64,000 nt of DNA from Mycobacterium sp. IDR2000157661 (GTDB lineage: Bacteria > Actinomycetota > Actinomycetes > Mycobacteriales > Mycobacteriaceae): contig NZ_CP081006.1 of assembly GCF_022317005.1 (NCBI RefSeq), positions 2,542,001-2,606,000 on the forward strand, given 5' to 3'. The position numbers and the translations under genes are program-made. The notes under the pieces are model-generated. The model was not told the DNA's origin and did no database searches. It saw nothing but the letters and a program-made list of their open reading frames with translations. Positions within the stretch are counted from its first letter, which is position 1. Each line of letters opens with the position of its first letter. Below are positions 19,501 through 27,549 of this stretch, in pieces.

Positions 19501-21236
19501 GGCAACAGCTCCTCGGGTATCTCGATCGTCCTGCTGCGCAACCACTCGCCCAGCCCCTTGGCCTGGGGGTCGAACCGCGCCTGATATGCGACACCCTCAC
19601 CGAGGATGTCCTCGACGACGAAGTTGACGGCCCGCAGGTTGGGCAGGACATACCGGGTGACCGGCAGATCGGCGGTCTCCGGCAACATCTCGCGCAGCCG
19701 GTCGACGGTCAGCGTGTTGGCCAGCCAGCGCCACCGGTCGTCGGTGCCCACCCAGACCCCGATGTTCGCGCTGCCGCCCTTGTCGCCGCTGCGGGCACCG
19801 GCGATGACGCCCAACGGCAGTCGCCGCGTCTCGCCGAAGGGCAACGGCTCCGGCATCGCGAACGGAGCGACGGGCTCGAGCGTCAGCGTCCGCTCGGCAG
19901 GCGCGATATCCACCCGGCGGCCGTCGGGATGCACGGCCACGTGCGGCACCTCGGTCGCGGGCACGAAGGCGGGTTTGAACACGCCGTACACCTGGCCCTG
20001 GCCGGGCGGGGTCGTGGCGTGGAAGCCCGGGTAGCTGGCCAGCGCCAGTTCGACTGCCGCCGATGAGAACTGGCGACCGACGGGGGCCGTATCGGGATCA
20101 CGCACCACGCAGCGCAGCAGGGCGCTGGCCGCCTCCTCGGTGTCGGCGTCCGGGTGGTCGGTACGCGCCAGTGTCCACTCGAGCTCGGCCGGTTTGACCG
20201 TCAGGCCGGCCTCCAGCTGTCGGCGCACCAGGTCGGCCTTCGCTTCGATGTCCAGACCCGTGAGCACCAGAGTCATCTCGTTGCGGAAGCCGCCGATGCT
20301 GTTGAGCGACACCTTCAACGTCGGGGGCGGCGGCTCTCCGCGCACTCCACTGATCCGCACCCGGTCGGGTCCGTCGTCGGACAGCTCGACGGTGTCGACG
20401 CGCAGTGTGGCGTCCGGATTGGCGTAGCGTGCGCCGCCGATTTCGTAGAGCAGCTGGGCGGTGACCGTGTCCCGAGTGACCGCCCCGCCGGTACCCGGAT
20501 GCTTGGTGATCACCGCGGAGCCGTCGGAGTGGATCTCGGCCAGCGGGAAGCCGGGGTGGAGCAGTGTCGTCAGATCGGGGAAGTCCCGGCTGAAAAAGGC
20601 GTAGTTGCCGCCGGTGGCCTGCGTGCCGCACTCGATGACGTGGCCGGCGGCGATGGCGCCCGCGAGCCGGTGGTAGTCGGTGCGCATCCAGCCGTGGTGG
20701 GCGGCGGCGGGCCCGACGATCACCGAGGCGTCGGTCACCCGCCCGGTGACCACGACGTCGGCGCCTGCGTGCAGACAGTCGACGATTCCCCAGGCGCCGA
20801 GATAGGCGTTGGCGGCGAGCGGGTTGTCGAACCCGAAGTCGGCGGAGCGCGCGACCAGATCGTCGCCCTCGACATGGGCCACCGCGACAGTCAGCCCGAG
20901 CCGCTCGGCCAGCGTCCGCACCGCCTCCGCCAGCCCCGCGGGGTTGAGCCCGCCTGCGTTGGCGACGATGCGTACCCCCCGGTCGAGCGCCAGCCCGAGA
21001 CTTTCCTCCAGCTGGGCCAGGAAGGTCTTGGCGTAGCCGCGGGATGAGTCCTTGGCCCGGTCGCGGGCCAGGATCAGCATGGTCAGTTCGGCGAGGTAGT
21101 CGCCGGTGAGATAGTCCAGGTCACCGCCGGTGAGCATCTCCCGCATCGCGGCAAGTCGGTCGCCGTAGAAGCCCGAGCAGTTGCCGATGCGGACGGGCGC
21201 GGCCGGCTGCCGGGAGGACACCGAAGTGGAGGTCAC
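19497..21236 (-). CDS. acyclic terpene utilization AtuA family (DUF1446) protein
   Basis: A 579-residue protein. The N-terminus (PVRIGNCSGFYGDRLAAMREML...DYLTGDYLAELTM) and the internal VTGRVTDASVIVGPA, ECGTQATGGNY and SGDKGGSANIGVW segments are characteristic of AtuA/DUF1446. AtuA is required for citronellol and geraniol growth in Pseudomonas (known), though its reaction is unsolved. It is the first gene of the six-gene acyl-CoA operon and is divergent from rpmF. With two dehydrogenases, a carboxylase pair and a hydratase downstream, the operon matches an atu-like set, but equivalent genes occur widely in mycobacteria. Confidence 0.82.
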   Translation of the reverse strand: MTSTSVSSRQPAAPVRIGNCSGFYGDRLAAMREMLTGGDLDYLTGDYLAELTMLILARDRAKDSSRGYAKTFLAQLEESLGLALDRGVRIVANAGGLNPAGLAEAVRTLAERLGLTVAVAHVEGDDLVARSADFGFDNPLAANAYLGAWGIVDCLHAGADVVVTGRVTDASVIVGPAAAHHGWMRTDYHRLAGAIAAGHVIECGTQATGGNYAFFSRDFPDLTTLLHPGFPLAEIHSDGSAVITKHPGTGGAVTRDTVTAQLLYEIGGARYANPDATLRVDTVELSDDGPDRVRISGVRGEPPPPTLKVSLNSIGGFRNEMTLVLTGLDIEAKADLVRRQLEAGLTVKPAELEWTLARTDHPDADTEEAASALLRCVVRDPDTAPVGRQFSSAAVELALASYPGFHATTPPGQGQVYGVFKPAFVPATEVPHVAVHPDGRRVDIAPAERTLTLEPVAPFAMPEPLPFGETRRLPLGVIAGARSGDKGGSANIGVWVGTDDRWRWLANTLTVDRLREMLPETADLPVTRYVLPNLRAVNFVVEDILGEGVAYQARFDPQAKGLGEWLRSRTIEIPEELLP

Positions 21237-21451
21237 CGGGCTCCCTTCGTCGCGGTCTCAACCAACCGGTAGGTTAGCGGGTACCGGCGGTATCGCGTCA
21301 AGGGATTGGTCGCCGATGTCCCTTGTTTTGGAGGCTACGCAGGTCGTTGGCTATCCTGAAGGGCGCCGCGCACGCGAGGAGCGATCCTGCAGTTGCTGAA
21401 GCCGGAACCCGCGCGGCGCACGAACTCACCCCGTAAGAGGAGATCTCGACC
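21237..21451. other. divergent region between the AtuA-like gene and rpmF
   Basis: 215 bp without a credible gene. It must hold promoters for the acyl-CoA operon and rpmF. A near-palindrome AACCAACCGGTAGGTT lies at about 21260-21275 and might be a FadR/TetR-type operator, but no regulator gene is adjacent. Confidence 0.35.
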
Positions 21452-21625
21452 ATGGCTGTGCCCAAGCGCCGGATGTCGCGCGCGAACACCCGTAGCCGCC
21501 GCGCGCAGTGGAAGGCCGAGCGCCCCAACCTCGTCGGCGTGACCGTGGCCGGTCAGCAGCACAAGGTGCCGCGCCGTCTGCTCAAGGCCGCCCGCCTCGG
21601 CCTGATCGACCTCGACCGCCGCTAG
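21452..21625 (+). CDS. rpmF: 50S ribosomal protein L32
   Basis: A 57-residue basic protein starting [19 protein letters not shown] and ending [11 protein letters not shown]. It is the cysteine-free mycobacterial form of L32, without the zinc-binding CxxC pairs found in many bacteria. A GAGGAG ribosome-binding site precedes ATG 21452 by about 9 nt. It lies alone upstream of mprA, as in M. tuberculosis. Confidence 0.96.
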   Translation: MAVPKRRMSRANTRSRRAQWKAERPNLVGVTVAGQQHKVPRRLLKAARLGLIDLDRR

Positions 21626-21641
21626 CGTCCAGCGCCGCGCC

Positions 21642-21658
21642 TCTCAGGCCACTCTCAG
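21642..21658 (+). promoter_or_regulatory. MprA box upstream of mprA
   Basis: TCTCAG at 21642-21647 and again at 21653-21658, an 11-bp direct repeat 17-33 nt before the mprA start. This fits the published MprA site of two loosely conserved direct repeats and points to autoregulation. Confidence 0.65.
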
Positions 21659-21674
21659 ACAGGGGGCCGACACT

Positions 21675-22367
21675 ATGGCTGTGCGCATTCTTGTCGTTGA
21701 CGACGATCGCGCGGTGCGCGAATCGCTGCGTCGCTCGCTGTCGTTCAACGGATATTCCGTCGAACTCGCCCAGGACGGCCTCGAGGCCCTGGACCTGATC
21801 GCCAGTGACCGGCCCGATGCCCTGGTGCTCGATGTGATGATGCCGAGGCTGGACGGTCTCGAAGTGTGTCGACAGCTGCGCAGCACCGGCGACGATCTGC
21901 CGATCCTCGTCCTGACCGCCCGCGATTCGATCTCCGAACGCGTCGCCGGGCTCGACGCGGGCGCCGACGACTACCTGCCCAAGCCCTTCGCGCTCGAGGA
22001 ACTACTGGCCCGGATGCGCGCGTTGCTGCGCCGCACCACGCTCGACGACGGCGCGGACTCGCCCGCGATGACGTTCTCCGACCTGTCGCTGGACCCGGTC
22101 ACGCGGGAGGTGAAACGCGGTGAGCGCCAGATCAGCCTGACCCGCACCGAGTTCGCGCTGCTCGAGATGCTCATCGCCAACCCGAGGCGGGTGCTGACCC
22201 GCAGCCGCATCCTCGAAGAGGTCTGGGGCTTCGACTTCCCCACCTCCGGCAACGCGCTCGAGGTGTATGTCGGATACCTGCGCCGCAAGACCGAGGCGGA
22301 AGGAGAGCCGCGACTGATCCACACCGTGCGCGGGGTGGGTTATGTGCTGCGCGAGACGCCGCCGTGA
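21675..22367 (+). CDS. mprA: response regulator of the envelope-stress two-component system
   Basis: OmpR-family regulator, 230 residues. The receiver domain has the acidic pocket DD at 9-10, phospho-acceptor Asp53 (VLDVMMP), Thr81 and Lys103. The C-terminal winged helix spans about 130-228, ending [11 protein letters not shown]. It follows rpmF and overlaps mprB by four bases. In M. tuberculosis MprAB controls sigE, sigB, pepD and itself; MprA-type repeats are visible upstream of both mprA and pepD here. Confidence 0.95.
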   Translation: MAVRILVVDDDRAVRESLRRSLSFNGYSVELAQDGLEALDLIASDRPDALVLDVMMPRLDGLEVCRQLRSTGDDLPILVLTARDSISERVAGLDAGADDYLPKPFALEELLARMRALLRRTTLDDGADSPAMTFSDLSLDPVTREVKRGERQISLTRTEFALLEMLIANPRRVLTRSRILEEVWGFDFPTSGNALEVYVGYLRRKTEAEGEPRLIHTVRGVGYVLRETPP

Positions 22368-23833
22368 TGCCTGTGACGAGCTACGGATCTGTGCCGCAGG
22401 CACAGTCGGCTCTTCCACCATCCAAGGCCAGTTCGGTCTCACTGCGCTGGCGGGTGATGCTGCTGGCCATGTCGATGGTGGCGATGGTCGTGGTGCTGAT
22501 GGCCGTCGCGGTGTGGGCGGTGGTGTCGCGCGCCCTCTACGACGACGTCGACAACCAGCTGCGCGACCGCGCCAGACTGCTGATCGAAAGCGGCTCGCTG
22601 CAGGCCGACCCCAGCAAGGCCATCGAGGGCAATGCGTACTCCGACGTCAGCGCCATGCTGGTGATTCCCGGTCGCGCGATCTTCACGACCAACCAGGCGG
22701 GGCAGACGCTTCCGCTCGGCGACCCCGAGAAGGCGGTGCTACGCGGCGAACTGATCATGTCGCTGCGCACGGTGAACCATCAGCGGGTGCTGGCGCTGCA
22801 CCTGCCCAACGACAGCTCGCTGCTGCTGTCCAAGAGCATGGCGCCGACCAGCGAACTGCTCAGACGGCTGGGCACGGTGCTGCTCATCGTCGGCGGTGTC
22901 GGTGTCGCGGTGGCCGCCATGGCCGGCGGGGCGGTCGCGCGCGCCGGGCTGCGGCCGGTCGCCCGGCTGACCCAGGCCGCCGAGCGGGTGGCCCGCACCG
23001 ACGATCTGCGCCCGATTCCGGTGCACGGCAGCGACGAACTCGCCCGGCTCACCGAGGCGTTCAACATGATGCTGCGCGCGCTGGCAGAGTCCAGGGAACG
23101 CCAGGCCCGCCTGGTCACCGACGCCGGCCACGAGCTGCGCACACCGTTGACCTCGTTGCGCACCAACGTCGAACTGCTGATGGCCTCGATGGCTCCCGGC
23201 GCGCCCCGGCTCCCCGAGCACGAGATGGACGAGCTGCGCGCCGATGTCATCGCCCAGATCGAGGAGTTGTCGACGCTGGTCGGCGACCTGGTCGACCTCA
23301 CCCGTGACGACGCAGGCATCGTCATTCACGAAACCGTCGACATTGCCGAGATCGTCGACCGCTCGCTGGAACGGGTTCGCCGTCGCCGCAACGACATCGA
23401 GTTCGACGTGACCTGCACGCCCTGGCTGGTCTATGGTGACGGCGCGGGGCTGGGCCGGGCCGTGCTCAACCTGCTCGACAACGCAGCGAAGTGGAGCCCA
23501 CCGGGTGGCCGGGTCGGTGTCCGACTGACCCAGATCGACCCGCTGTACGCCGAGTTGGTGGTCAGCGACCAGGGCCCCGGCATTCCGCCACAGGAGCGGG
23601 CGCTGGTGTTCGAACGCTTCTACCGGTCGACGTCTGCACGTGCCATGCCCGGGTCCGGGTTGGGGTTGGCGATCGTCAAACAAGTGGTGCTCAAGCACGG
23701 CGGCACGCTGCGCGTCGAGGACGCGGTGCCCGGTGCGAACCCACCGGGCACCGCGATGCACGTGGTGCTGCCGGGGCGGCCCACACTCGAGGTGGCCGCC
23801 GATCGCGGCCGACACGCGGTCCCGGGGACGTGA
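22364..23833 (+). CDS. mprB: sensor histidine kinase MprB
   Basis: A 489-residue membrane kinase. Transmembrane helices lie at about 27-50 and 170-190 around an extracytoplasmic sensor region. A HAMP segment with the Leu-Thr-Glu-Ala motif follows, then the H-box [18 protein letters not shown], the N-box [13 protein letters not shown] and the G-boxes DQGPGI and [10 protein letters not shown]. The start is GTG 22364 or ATG 22367 inside the mprA stop. It senses envelope stress and phosphorylates MprA. The regulated protease gene pepD follows. Confidence 0.95.
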   Translation: MMPVTSYGSVPQAQSALPPSKASSVSLRWRVMLLAMSMVAMVVVLMAVAVWAVVSRALYDDVDNQLRDRARLLIESGSLQADPSKAIEGNAYSDVSAMLVIPGRAIFTTNQAGQTLPLGDPEKAVLRGELIMSLRTVNHQRVLALHLPNDSSLLLSKSMAPTSELLRRLGTVLLIVGGVGVAVAAMAGGAVARAGLRPVARLTQAAERVARTDDLRPIPVHGSDELARLTEAFNMMLRALAESRERQARLVTDAGHELRTPLTSLRTNVELLMASMAPGAPRLPEHEMDELRADVIAQIEELSTLVGDLVDLTRDDAGIVIHETVDIAEIVDRSLERVRRRRNDIEFDVTCTPWLVYGDGAGLGRAVLNLLDNAAKWSPPGGRVGVRLTQIDPLYAELVVSDQGPGIPPQERALVFERFYRSTSARAMPGSGLGLAIVKQVVLKHGGTLRVEDAVPGANPPGTAMHVVLPGRPTLEVAADRGRHAVPGT

Positions 23834-23910
23834 TCACGGCCGCTGCAGAGCCGACAATGGCGGGCGGGGACATGCTCAGCGAGCCGAAATTGGGTATGTG
23901 CCGAACGTTC

Positions 23911-23927
23911 TCTAAGTGGATTCTCAG
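23911..23927 (+). promoter_or_regulatory. MprA-like repeat upstream of pepD
   Basis: TCTAAG (23911-23916) and TCTCAG (23922-23927) repeat the 11-bp spacing seen upstream of mprA, about 90 nt before pepD. One half-site deviates from consensus. Confidence 0.5.
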
Positions 23928-24013
23928 TCCCCACGGGCACTGTGAACCTGTGCCCAGCGTTGGGATTGATGACGGACTTGAGTAGACGAACCGAAGGAAG
24001 AGCCCGCAGCGAC

Positions 24014-25336
24014 ATGACGAACCACCCGAGGTACACGCCGCCGCCCCCGCCGCCAGGCCGCCGGCCGGTCGGCCACGAGCAGGCGACAACCGGCTACCCC
24101 GGTGCGCAGCGTCCGGGCCCGTATCAACAGCAGCCGTATGACTGGCGCTACGCGACCCAGCAGCAGCCCTACCGCGCACCTTACGACCCGTACCGCGGCG
24201 CGCCGATGCCCCAGCCTGCACCGGCATCTCAAAAGCGTTCCCGTGCAGGAGCTTTGACTGCCGGTGCCCTCGCAGTGGCCGTGGTGTCCGCCGGCATCGG
24301 CGGTGGGGTGGCGATGCTGGTGACCCCGGACCGGCCGTCGGCGTCGTCGTCGGTCTCCGGTGCCGCACCGAGTGTGCCCGCCGCCAGCCTGCCCGCCGGC
24401 TCGGTCGAGCAGGTGGCGGCCAAGGTGGTGCCCAGCGTCGTCAAGCTCGAGGTCGACATGGGCCGCGCGTCCGAGGAGGGCTCGGGTGTCGTGCTGTCCT
24501 CCGACGGCCTCATCCTGACCAACAATCACGTGGTGTCCGCCGCGCAGGAAGGGGCGGGCCGGTCCGGTGGCCCTGAGACCAAGGTCACCCTGTCCAACGG
24601 CCGCACGGCGCCGTTCACAGTCGTCGGCACCGACCCGAGCAGCGACATCGCCGTCGTTCGGGCGGAGAACGTCTCCGACCTGACGCCGATCACGATCGGT
24701 CGTTCGTCGGATCTGCGCGTCGGCCAGGACGTGATCGCGATCGGCTCGCCGCTCGGCCTCGAGGGCACCGTCACCACCGGGATCGTCAGTGCCCTGAACC
24801 GGCCGGTGGCCGCCGGGGGTGACGCCCGCAACCAGAACACCGTGCTCGATGCCATTCAGACCGACGCCGCGATCAACCCCGGCAACTCCGGGGGCGCGTT
24901 GGTGAACATGAACGGTGAACTGGTCGGCATCAACTCGGCAATCGCCACGCTGGGTGGGGATGCGGGTCCGCAGGTGCAGGGCGGCTCCATCGGCCTCGGC
25001 TTCGCCATTCCGGTCGACCAGGCCAAACGCATCGCCGACGAGCTGATCAAGAACGGTTCGGCCGCACACGCTTCGCTGGGGGTCCAGGTGGGCAACGACG
25101 CGGCCACCGACGGGGCGCGGATCGTGGAGGTCACCCCGGGTGGCGCCGCAGCGGCGGCCGGCCTGCCGAGCGGTGTGGTGGTGACCCGGGTCGACGACAG
25201 GGTGATCAACAGTGCCGACGCGCTGGTCGCGGCGGTGCGCTCGAAGGCTCCCGGCGAACGGGTCACCCTGACATACCTGGATCCCTCGGGGAAGCCGCAG
25301 TCGGTGCAGGTCACCCTCGGCAAGGCGCAGCAGTGA
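24014..25336 (+). CDS. pepD: HtrA-like serine protease PepD
   Basis: A 440-residue membrane-anchored protease-chaperone. It has a Pro/Gln/Tyr-rich cytoplasmic N-terminus (1-75), one helix (about 78-103) and a trypsin-like domain. The triad is His in LTNNHVVSA, Asp in PSSDIAVV and Ser in NPGNSGGAL. A C-terminal PDZ domain occupies about 340-435. ATG 24014 is chosen over upstream in-frame GTG 23942 because the family begins MTNHPRY and a GAAGGAAGAG site precedes it. It degrades or refolds damaged envelope proteins and feeds back on MprAB. Confidence 0.94.
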   Translation: MTNHPRYTPPPPPPGRRPVGHEQATTGYPGAQRPGPYQQQPYDWRYATQQQPYRAPYDPYRGAPMPQPAPASQKRSRAGALTAGALAVAVVSAGIGGGVAMLVTPDRPSASSSVSGAAPSVPAASLPAGSVEQVAAKVVPSVVKLEVDMGRASEEGSGVVLSSDGLILTNNHVVSAAQEGAGRSGGPETKVTLSNGRTAPFTVVGTDPSSDIAVVRAENVSDLTPITIGRSSDLRVGQDVIAIGSPLGLEGTVTTGIVSALNRPVAAGGDARNQNTVLDAIQTDAAINPGNSGGALVNMNGELVGINSAIATLGGDAGPQVQGGSIGLGFAIPVDQAKRIADELIKNGSAAHASLGVQVGNDAATDGARIVEVTPGGAAAAAGLPSGVVVTRVDDRVINSADALVAAVRSKAPGERVTLTYLDPSGKPQSVQVTLGKAQQ

Positions 25337-25394
25337 GCACCCCGGGCGGTTCGGTCACGTTGAGAGTGGCCGCGCCGCTGTCTGGGCCCGGATA

Positions 25395-25400
25395 TACGGT
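25395..25400 (+). promoter_or_regulatory. leaderless -10 box for moaB2
   Basis: TACGGT ends 7 nt before ATG 25408; it decides that start against an upstream GTG overlapping pepD. Confidence 0.45.
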
Positions 25401-25407
25401 TGCACGC

Positions 25408-25905
25408 ATGGAACAGCCAGGGGAGTTGGTGGGCCGGGCGCTGGTCGTGGTCGTCGATGACCGCACCGCGCACGGCGATGAAGAGGACCACAGCGGTCCG
25501 TTGGTCACCGAGCTGCTCGGTGAGGCGGGATTCGTGGTGGACGGCGTAGTCGTCGTCTCGTCCGACGAAGTGGAGATCCGCAACGCACTCAACACCGCGG
25601 TTATCGGCGGTGTCGACCTGGTGGTGTCCGTCGGCGGCACGGGAGTCTCGCCGCGCGAGGTCACCCCCGAGGCCACCCGCGACATTCTCGACCGCGAACT
25701 GCTCGGTATCTCCGAGGCGCTGCGGGCGTCCGGGCTCTCCGCGGGCATCGTCGAGGCCGGGGTGTCGCGCGGGCTCGCGGGCATCTCCGGCAGCACCCTG
25801 GTGGTCAACCTCGCCGGTTCCCGCGCCGCGGTACGCGACGGGATGGCGACGCTGAACCCGCTCGCAGTACAGATCATCGGTCAGCTGTCCAGCTTGGAGA
25901 TCTAA
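25408..25905 (+). CDS. moaB2: MogA/MoaB-family molybdopterin protein
   Basis: A 165-residue MogA/MoaB-fold protein with DLVVSVGGTGVSPREVTPEAT, the molybdopterin-binding loop, and GISGSTLVVNLAGSR. The family adenylylates molybdopterin or binds it during molybdenum-cofactor assembly. ATG 25408 gives the conserved MEQP...LVGRALVVVVDD start and has a -10 box 7 nt upstream; the longer frame from 25333 would add 25 unconserved residues. It follows pepD, as in M. tuberculosis (Rv0984). Confidence 0.9.
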   Translation: MEQPGELVGRALVVVVDDRTAHGDEEDHSGPLVTELLGEAGFVVDGVVVVSSDEVEIRNALNTAVIGGVDLVVSVGGTGVSPREVTPEATRDILDRELLGISEALRASGLSAGIVEAGVSRGLAGISGSTLVVNLAGSRAAVRDGMATLNPLAVQIIGQLSSLEI

Positions 25906-25955
25906 GGCGTAGCCTCACGTGTCAATTTGTGATCTCGATCACACTGGAGGGCCAG

Positions 25956-26114
25956 ATGGGCGGGCGTGGCGACAAGGCTTTCAGGTCGGTTGACGATGTC
26001 TTCGGCGAGGCGATGCCCGAGGTTCCCGAGGACGAACGGGATTTGCGATCGCCCGACGACGACGCCGACCACGAGCGTTGGTTACGCGACAACCGCCCGC
26101 CCCACCACATCTGA
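25956..26114 (+). CDS. small acidic hypothetical protein
   Basis: A 52-residue, highly charged protein (FRSVDDVFGEAMPEVPEDER then many Asp residues) ending DNRPPHHI. It has no membrane segment or cysteine. ATG 25956 follows GGAGG by 6 nt, which is better than in-frame ATT/ATC codons further upstream. It lies 50 nt after moaB2. I recall similar short proteins after moaB2 in other mycobacteria but cannot verify it. Function unknown. Confidence 0.6.
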   Translation: MGGRGDKAFRSVDDVFGEAMPEVPEDERDLRSPDDDADHERWLRDNRPPHHI

Positions 26115-26504
26115 TCTGCCGTTTTGGTGACTACTGTCGCTGGCGGCGCATCGACTCGTCGACTGTCGCCGACTTTCGCTGGGGGGCCTCTGGGAGTCAT
26201 CGGTCCGCGGCCGCGTCGGTGGCCTCTGTAACTGCCTTCTTACCCCGCCATTGCGGCTTGATCGTGAAACATCGCAGGTCGTGTAACGCTTCTTCGCAAG
26301 CTGCCGATCTCACGTTGCCGGGCTGATTCTCGACCGATATGTTCCTTGCGTTCGAGGATGAACAAAACGTAAGAGCAGCATGTGAGGTTTCTCATTTGCG
26401 TCACATGAGGCTCGTGTGTCGTGTGTGGTGTAGGGGAAGGGCCAGGCGCGACAAATCAAAACGGTGAGTCGCACGGTTCACCGCCGACATAGGCTAGGGA
26501 GATC
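26115..26504. other. 390-bp non-coding leader region of the first porin
   Basis: No credible reading frame is present. The GC content is lower than in the surroundings. It contains a block (26333-26417) repeated upstream of the second porin, and a weak inverted repeat CGGTGA...TCACCG shortly before the gene. Promoter and long 5' leader are the likely content. Confidence 0.6.
26333..26417 (+). repeat. upstream block, copy A (porin 1 promoter region)
   Basis: Contains accgatatgttcct and later caaaacgtaagagc, both found also at 27412-27493. Together they make a roughly 80-bp imperfect direct repeat, about 1.08 kb apart, preceding each porin. Confidence 0.8.
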
Positions 26505-27161
26505 ATGAAGGCAATCAGTCGGGTGCTGCTCGCGTTGGTCCTTGCAGTTGCGGGAGCCGCCGCGTCCTTGTTCGTGAGCACCGGTACCTCGCACGCAGGG
26601 CTGGACAACGAGCTGAGCCTGGTCGACGGCCAGGACCGGACGCTGACCATCCAGCAGTGGGACACGTTCCTCAACGGGGTGTTCCCGTTGGACCGCAACC
26701 GGCTGACCCGTGAGTGGTTCCACTCGGGTCGGGCAAAGTACATCGTGGCCGGCCCGGGTGCCGACGACTTCGAGGGCACCCTGGAGCTGGGCTACCAGAT
26801 CGGCTTCCCGTGGTCGCTGGGGGTGGGCATCAACTTCAGCTACACCACGCCCAACATTCTGTTCGACCAGGCGCCCGGACCGTTCGATACAGGAGGGATC
26901 GTCGTGGACAACTTCATCACCACGCCGAACCTGTTCCCCGGTGTGTCGATCAGCGCCGACCTCGGCAACGGTCCCGGTATCCAGGAAGTGGCGACCTTCT
27001 CGGTGGATGTCGCCGGCCCCAGCGGCGGTGTGGCGGTGTCCAACGCCCACGGCACGGTGACCGGTGCTGCCGGTGGTGTGCTGCTGCGTCCGTTCGCCCG
27101 GCTGATCTCGTCGGCCGGTGACTCGGTCACCACCTACGGCGAGCCCTGGAACATGAACTGA
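26505..27161 (+). CDS. mspA-like: MspA-family porin, copy 1
   Basis: A 218-residue outer-membrane porin. A signal peptide (1-31, ending THA) precedes a mature chain starting GLDNELSLVDGQDRT, nearly identical to MspA outside one loop. MspA forms an octameric goblet pore for small hydrophilic solutes in the mycolate membrane. The constriction loop differs. MspA has Asp90, Asp91 and Asp93; here residues 89-100 of the mature chain read F-D-Q-A-P-G-P-F-D-T-G-G, with three extra residues overall. Only one constriction Asp keeps its position. AGGGAG precedes ATG 26505; a strong terminator follows. Confidence 0.95.
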   Translation: MKAISRVLLALVLAVAGAAASLFVSTGTSHAGLDNELSLVDGQDRTLTIQQWDTFLNGVFPLDRNRLTREWFHSGRAKYIVAGPGADDFEGTLELGYQIGFPWSLGVGINFSYTTPNILFDQAPGPFDTGGIVVDNFITTPNLFPGVSISADLGNGPGIQEVATFSVDVAGPSGGVAVSNAHGTVTGAAGGVLLRPFARLISSAGDSVTTYGEPWNMN

Positions 27162-27180
27162 CCAACTCTCCCGCGCGCGA

Positions 27181-27213
27181 ACGACCCCCGGCTCCCCGGG
27201 GGTCGTTTTCGTT
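27181..27213 (+). terminator. rho-independent terminator after porin 1
   Basis: Perfect 11-bp stem ACGACCCCCGG / CCGGGGGTCGT with a 4-nt loop, followed by TTTCGTTTT. It separates the two porins into independent transcripts. Confidence 0.9.
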
Positions 27214-27411
27214 TTGCGTAACGCTGAATTGCCAACTGGTAAACGGCAAAGTTTCCGTGTCAATCCTGGCATCCGTCTTTGCCGGTCGGGTGACCGCCGG
27301 CCACGGTATTGACGACTGCGTCAGTCGAACTGTGTTGGCTTCCAGCAAACTTGGTCGCGAAGCGGGGGCAGTGCGCGCAAACTCCTCCTCGCGTTGCCGC
27401 TTCGCTCGGCT

Positions 27412-27493
27412 ACCGATATGTTCCTCGTGTCGACGATGAGCAAAACGTAAGAGCCAGATGTGGGGCCTCTCATTCGCGTCACACGAGGCTCGC
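27412..27493 (+). repeat. upstream block, copy B (porin 2 promoter region)
   Basis: Counterpart of 26333-26417; shares accgatatgttcct and caaaacgtaagagc, then diverges before the gene. The porin duplication therefore included the promoter. Confidence 0.8.
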
Positions 27494-27504
27494 ACCGACA
27501 CCAC

Positions 27505-27530
27505 ATGCGGGGCCCACCGGGGCCCCGCAT
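27505..27530 (+). other. perfect hairpin in the 5' leader of porin 2
   Basis: ATGCGGGGCCC / GGGCCCCGCAT, 11-bp stem with ACCG loop, ending 10 nt before the AGGGAG ribosome-binding site of porin 2. No T-run follows, so it is not a classical terminator. Porin 1 lacks it. Confidence 0.85.
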
Positions 27531-27549
27531 CGACATAGCTAGGGAGATC

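Larger units (their letters stand above)
27214..27549. other. 336-bp leader region of the second porin
   Basis: No credible gene. Contains the duplicated promoter block and the hairpin. The first 190 bp are unlike the region upstream of porin 1. Confidence 0.55.
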
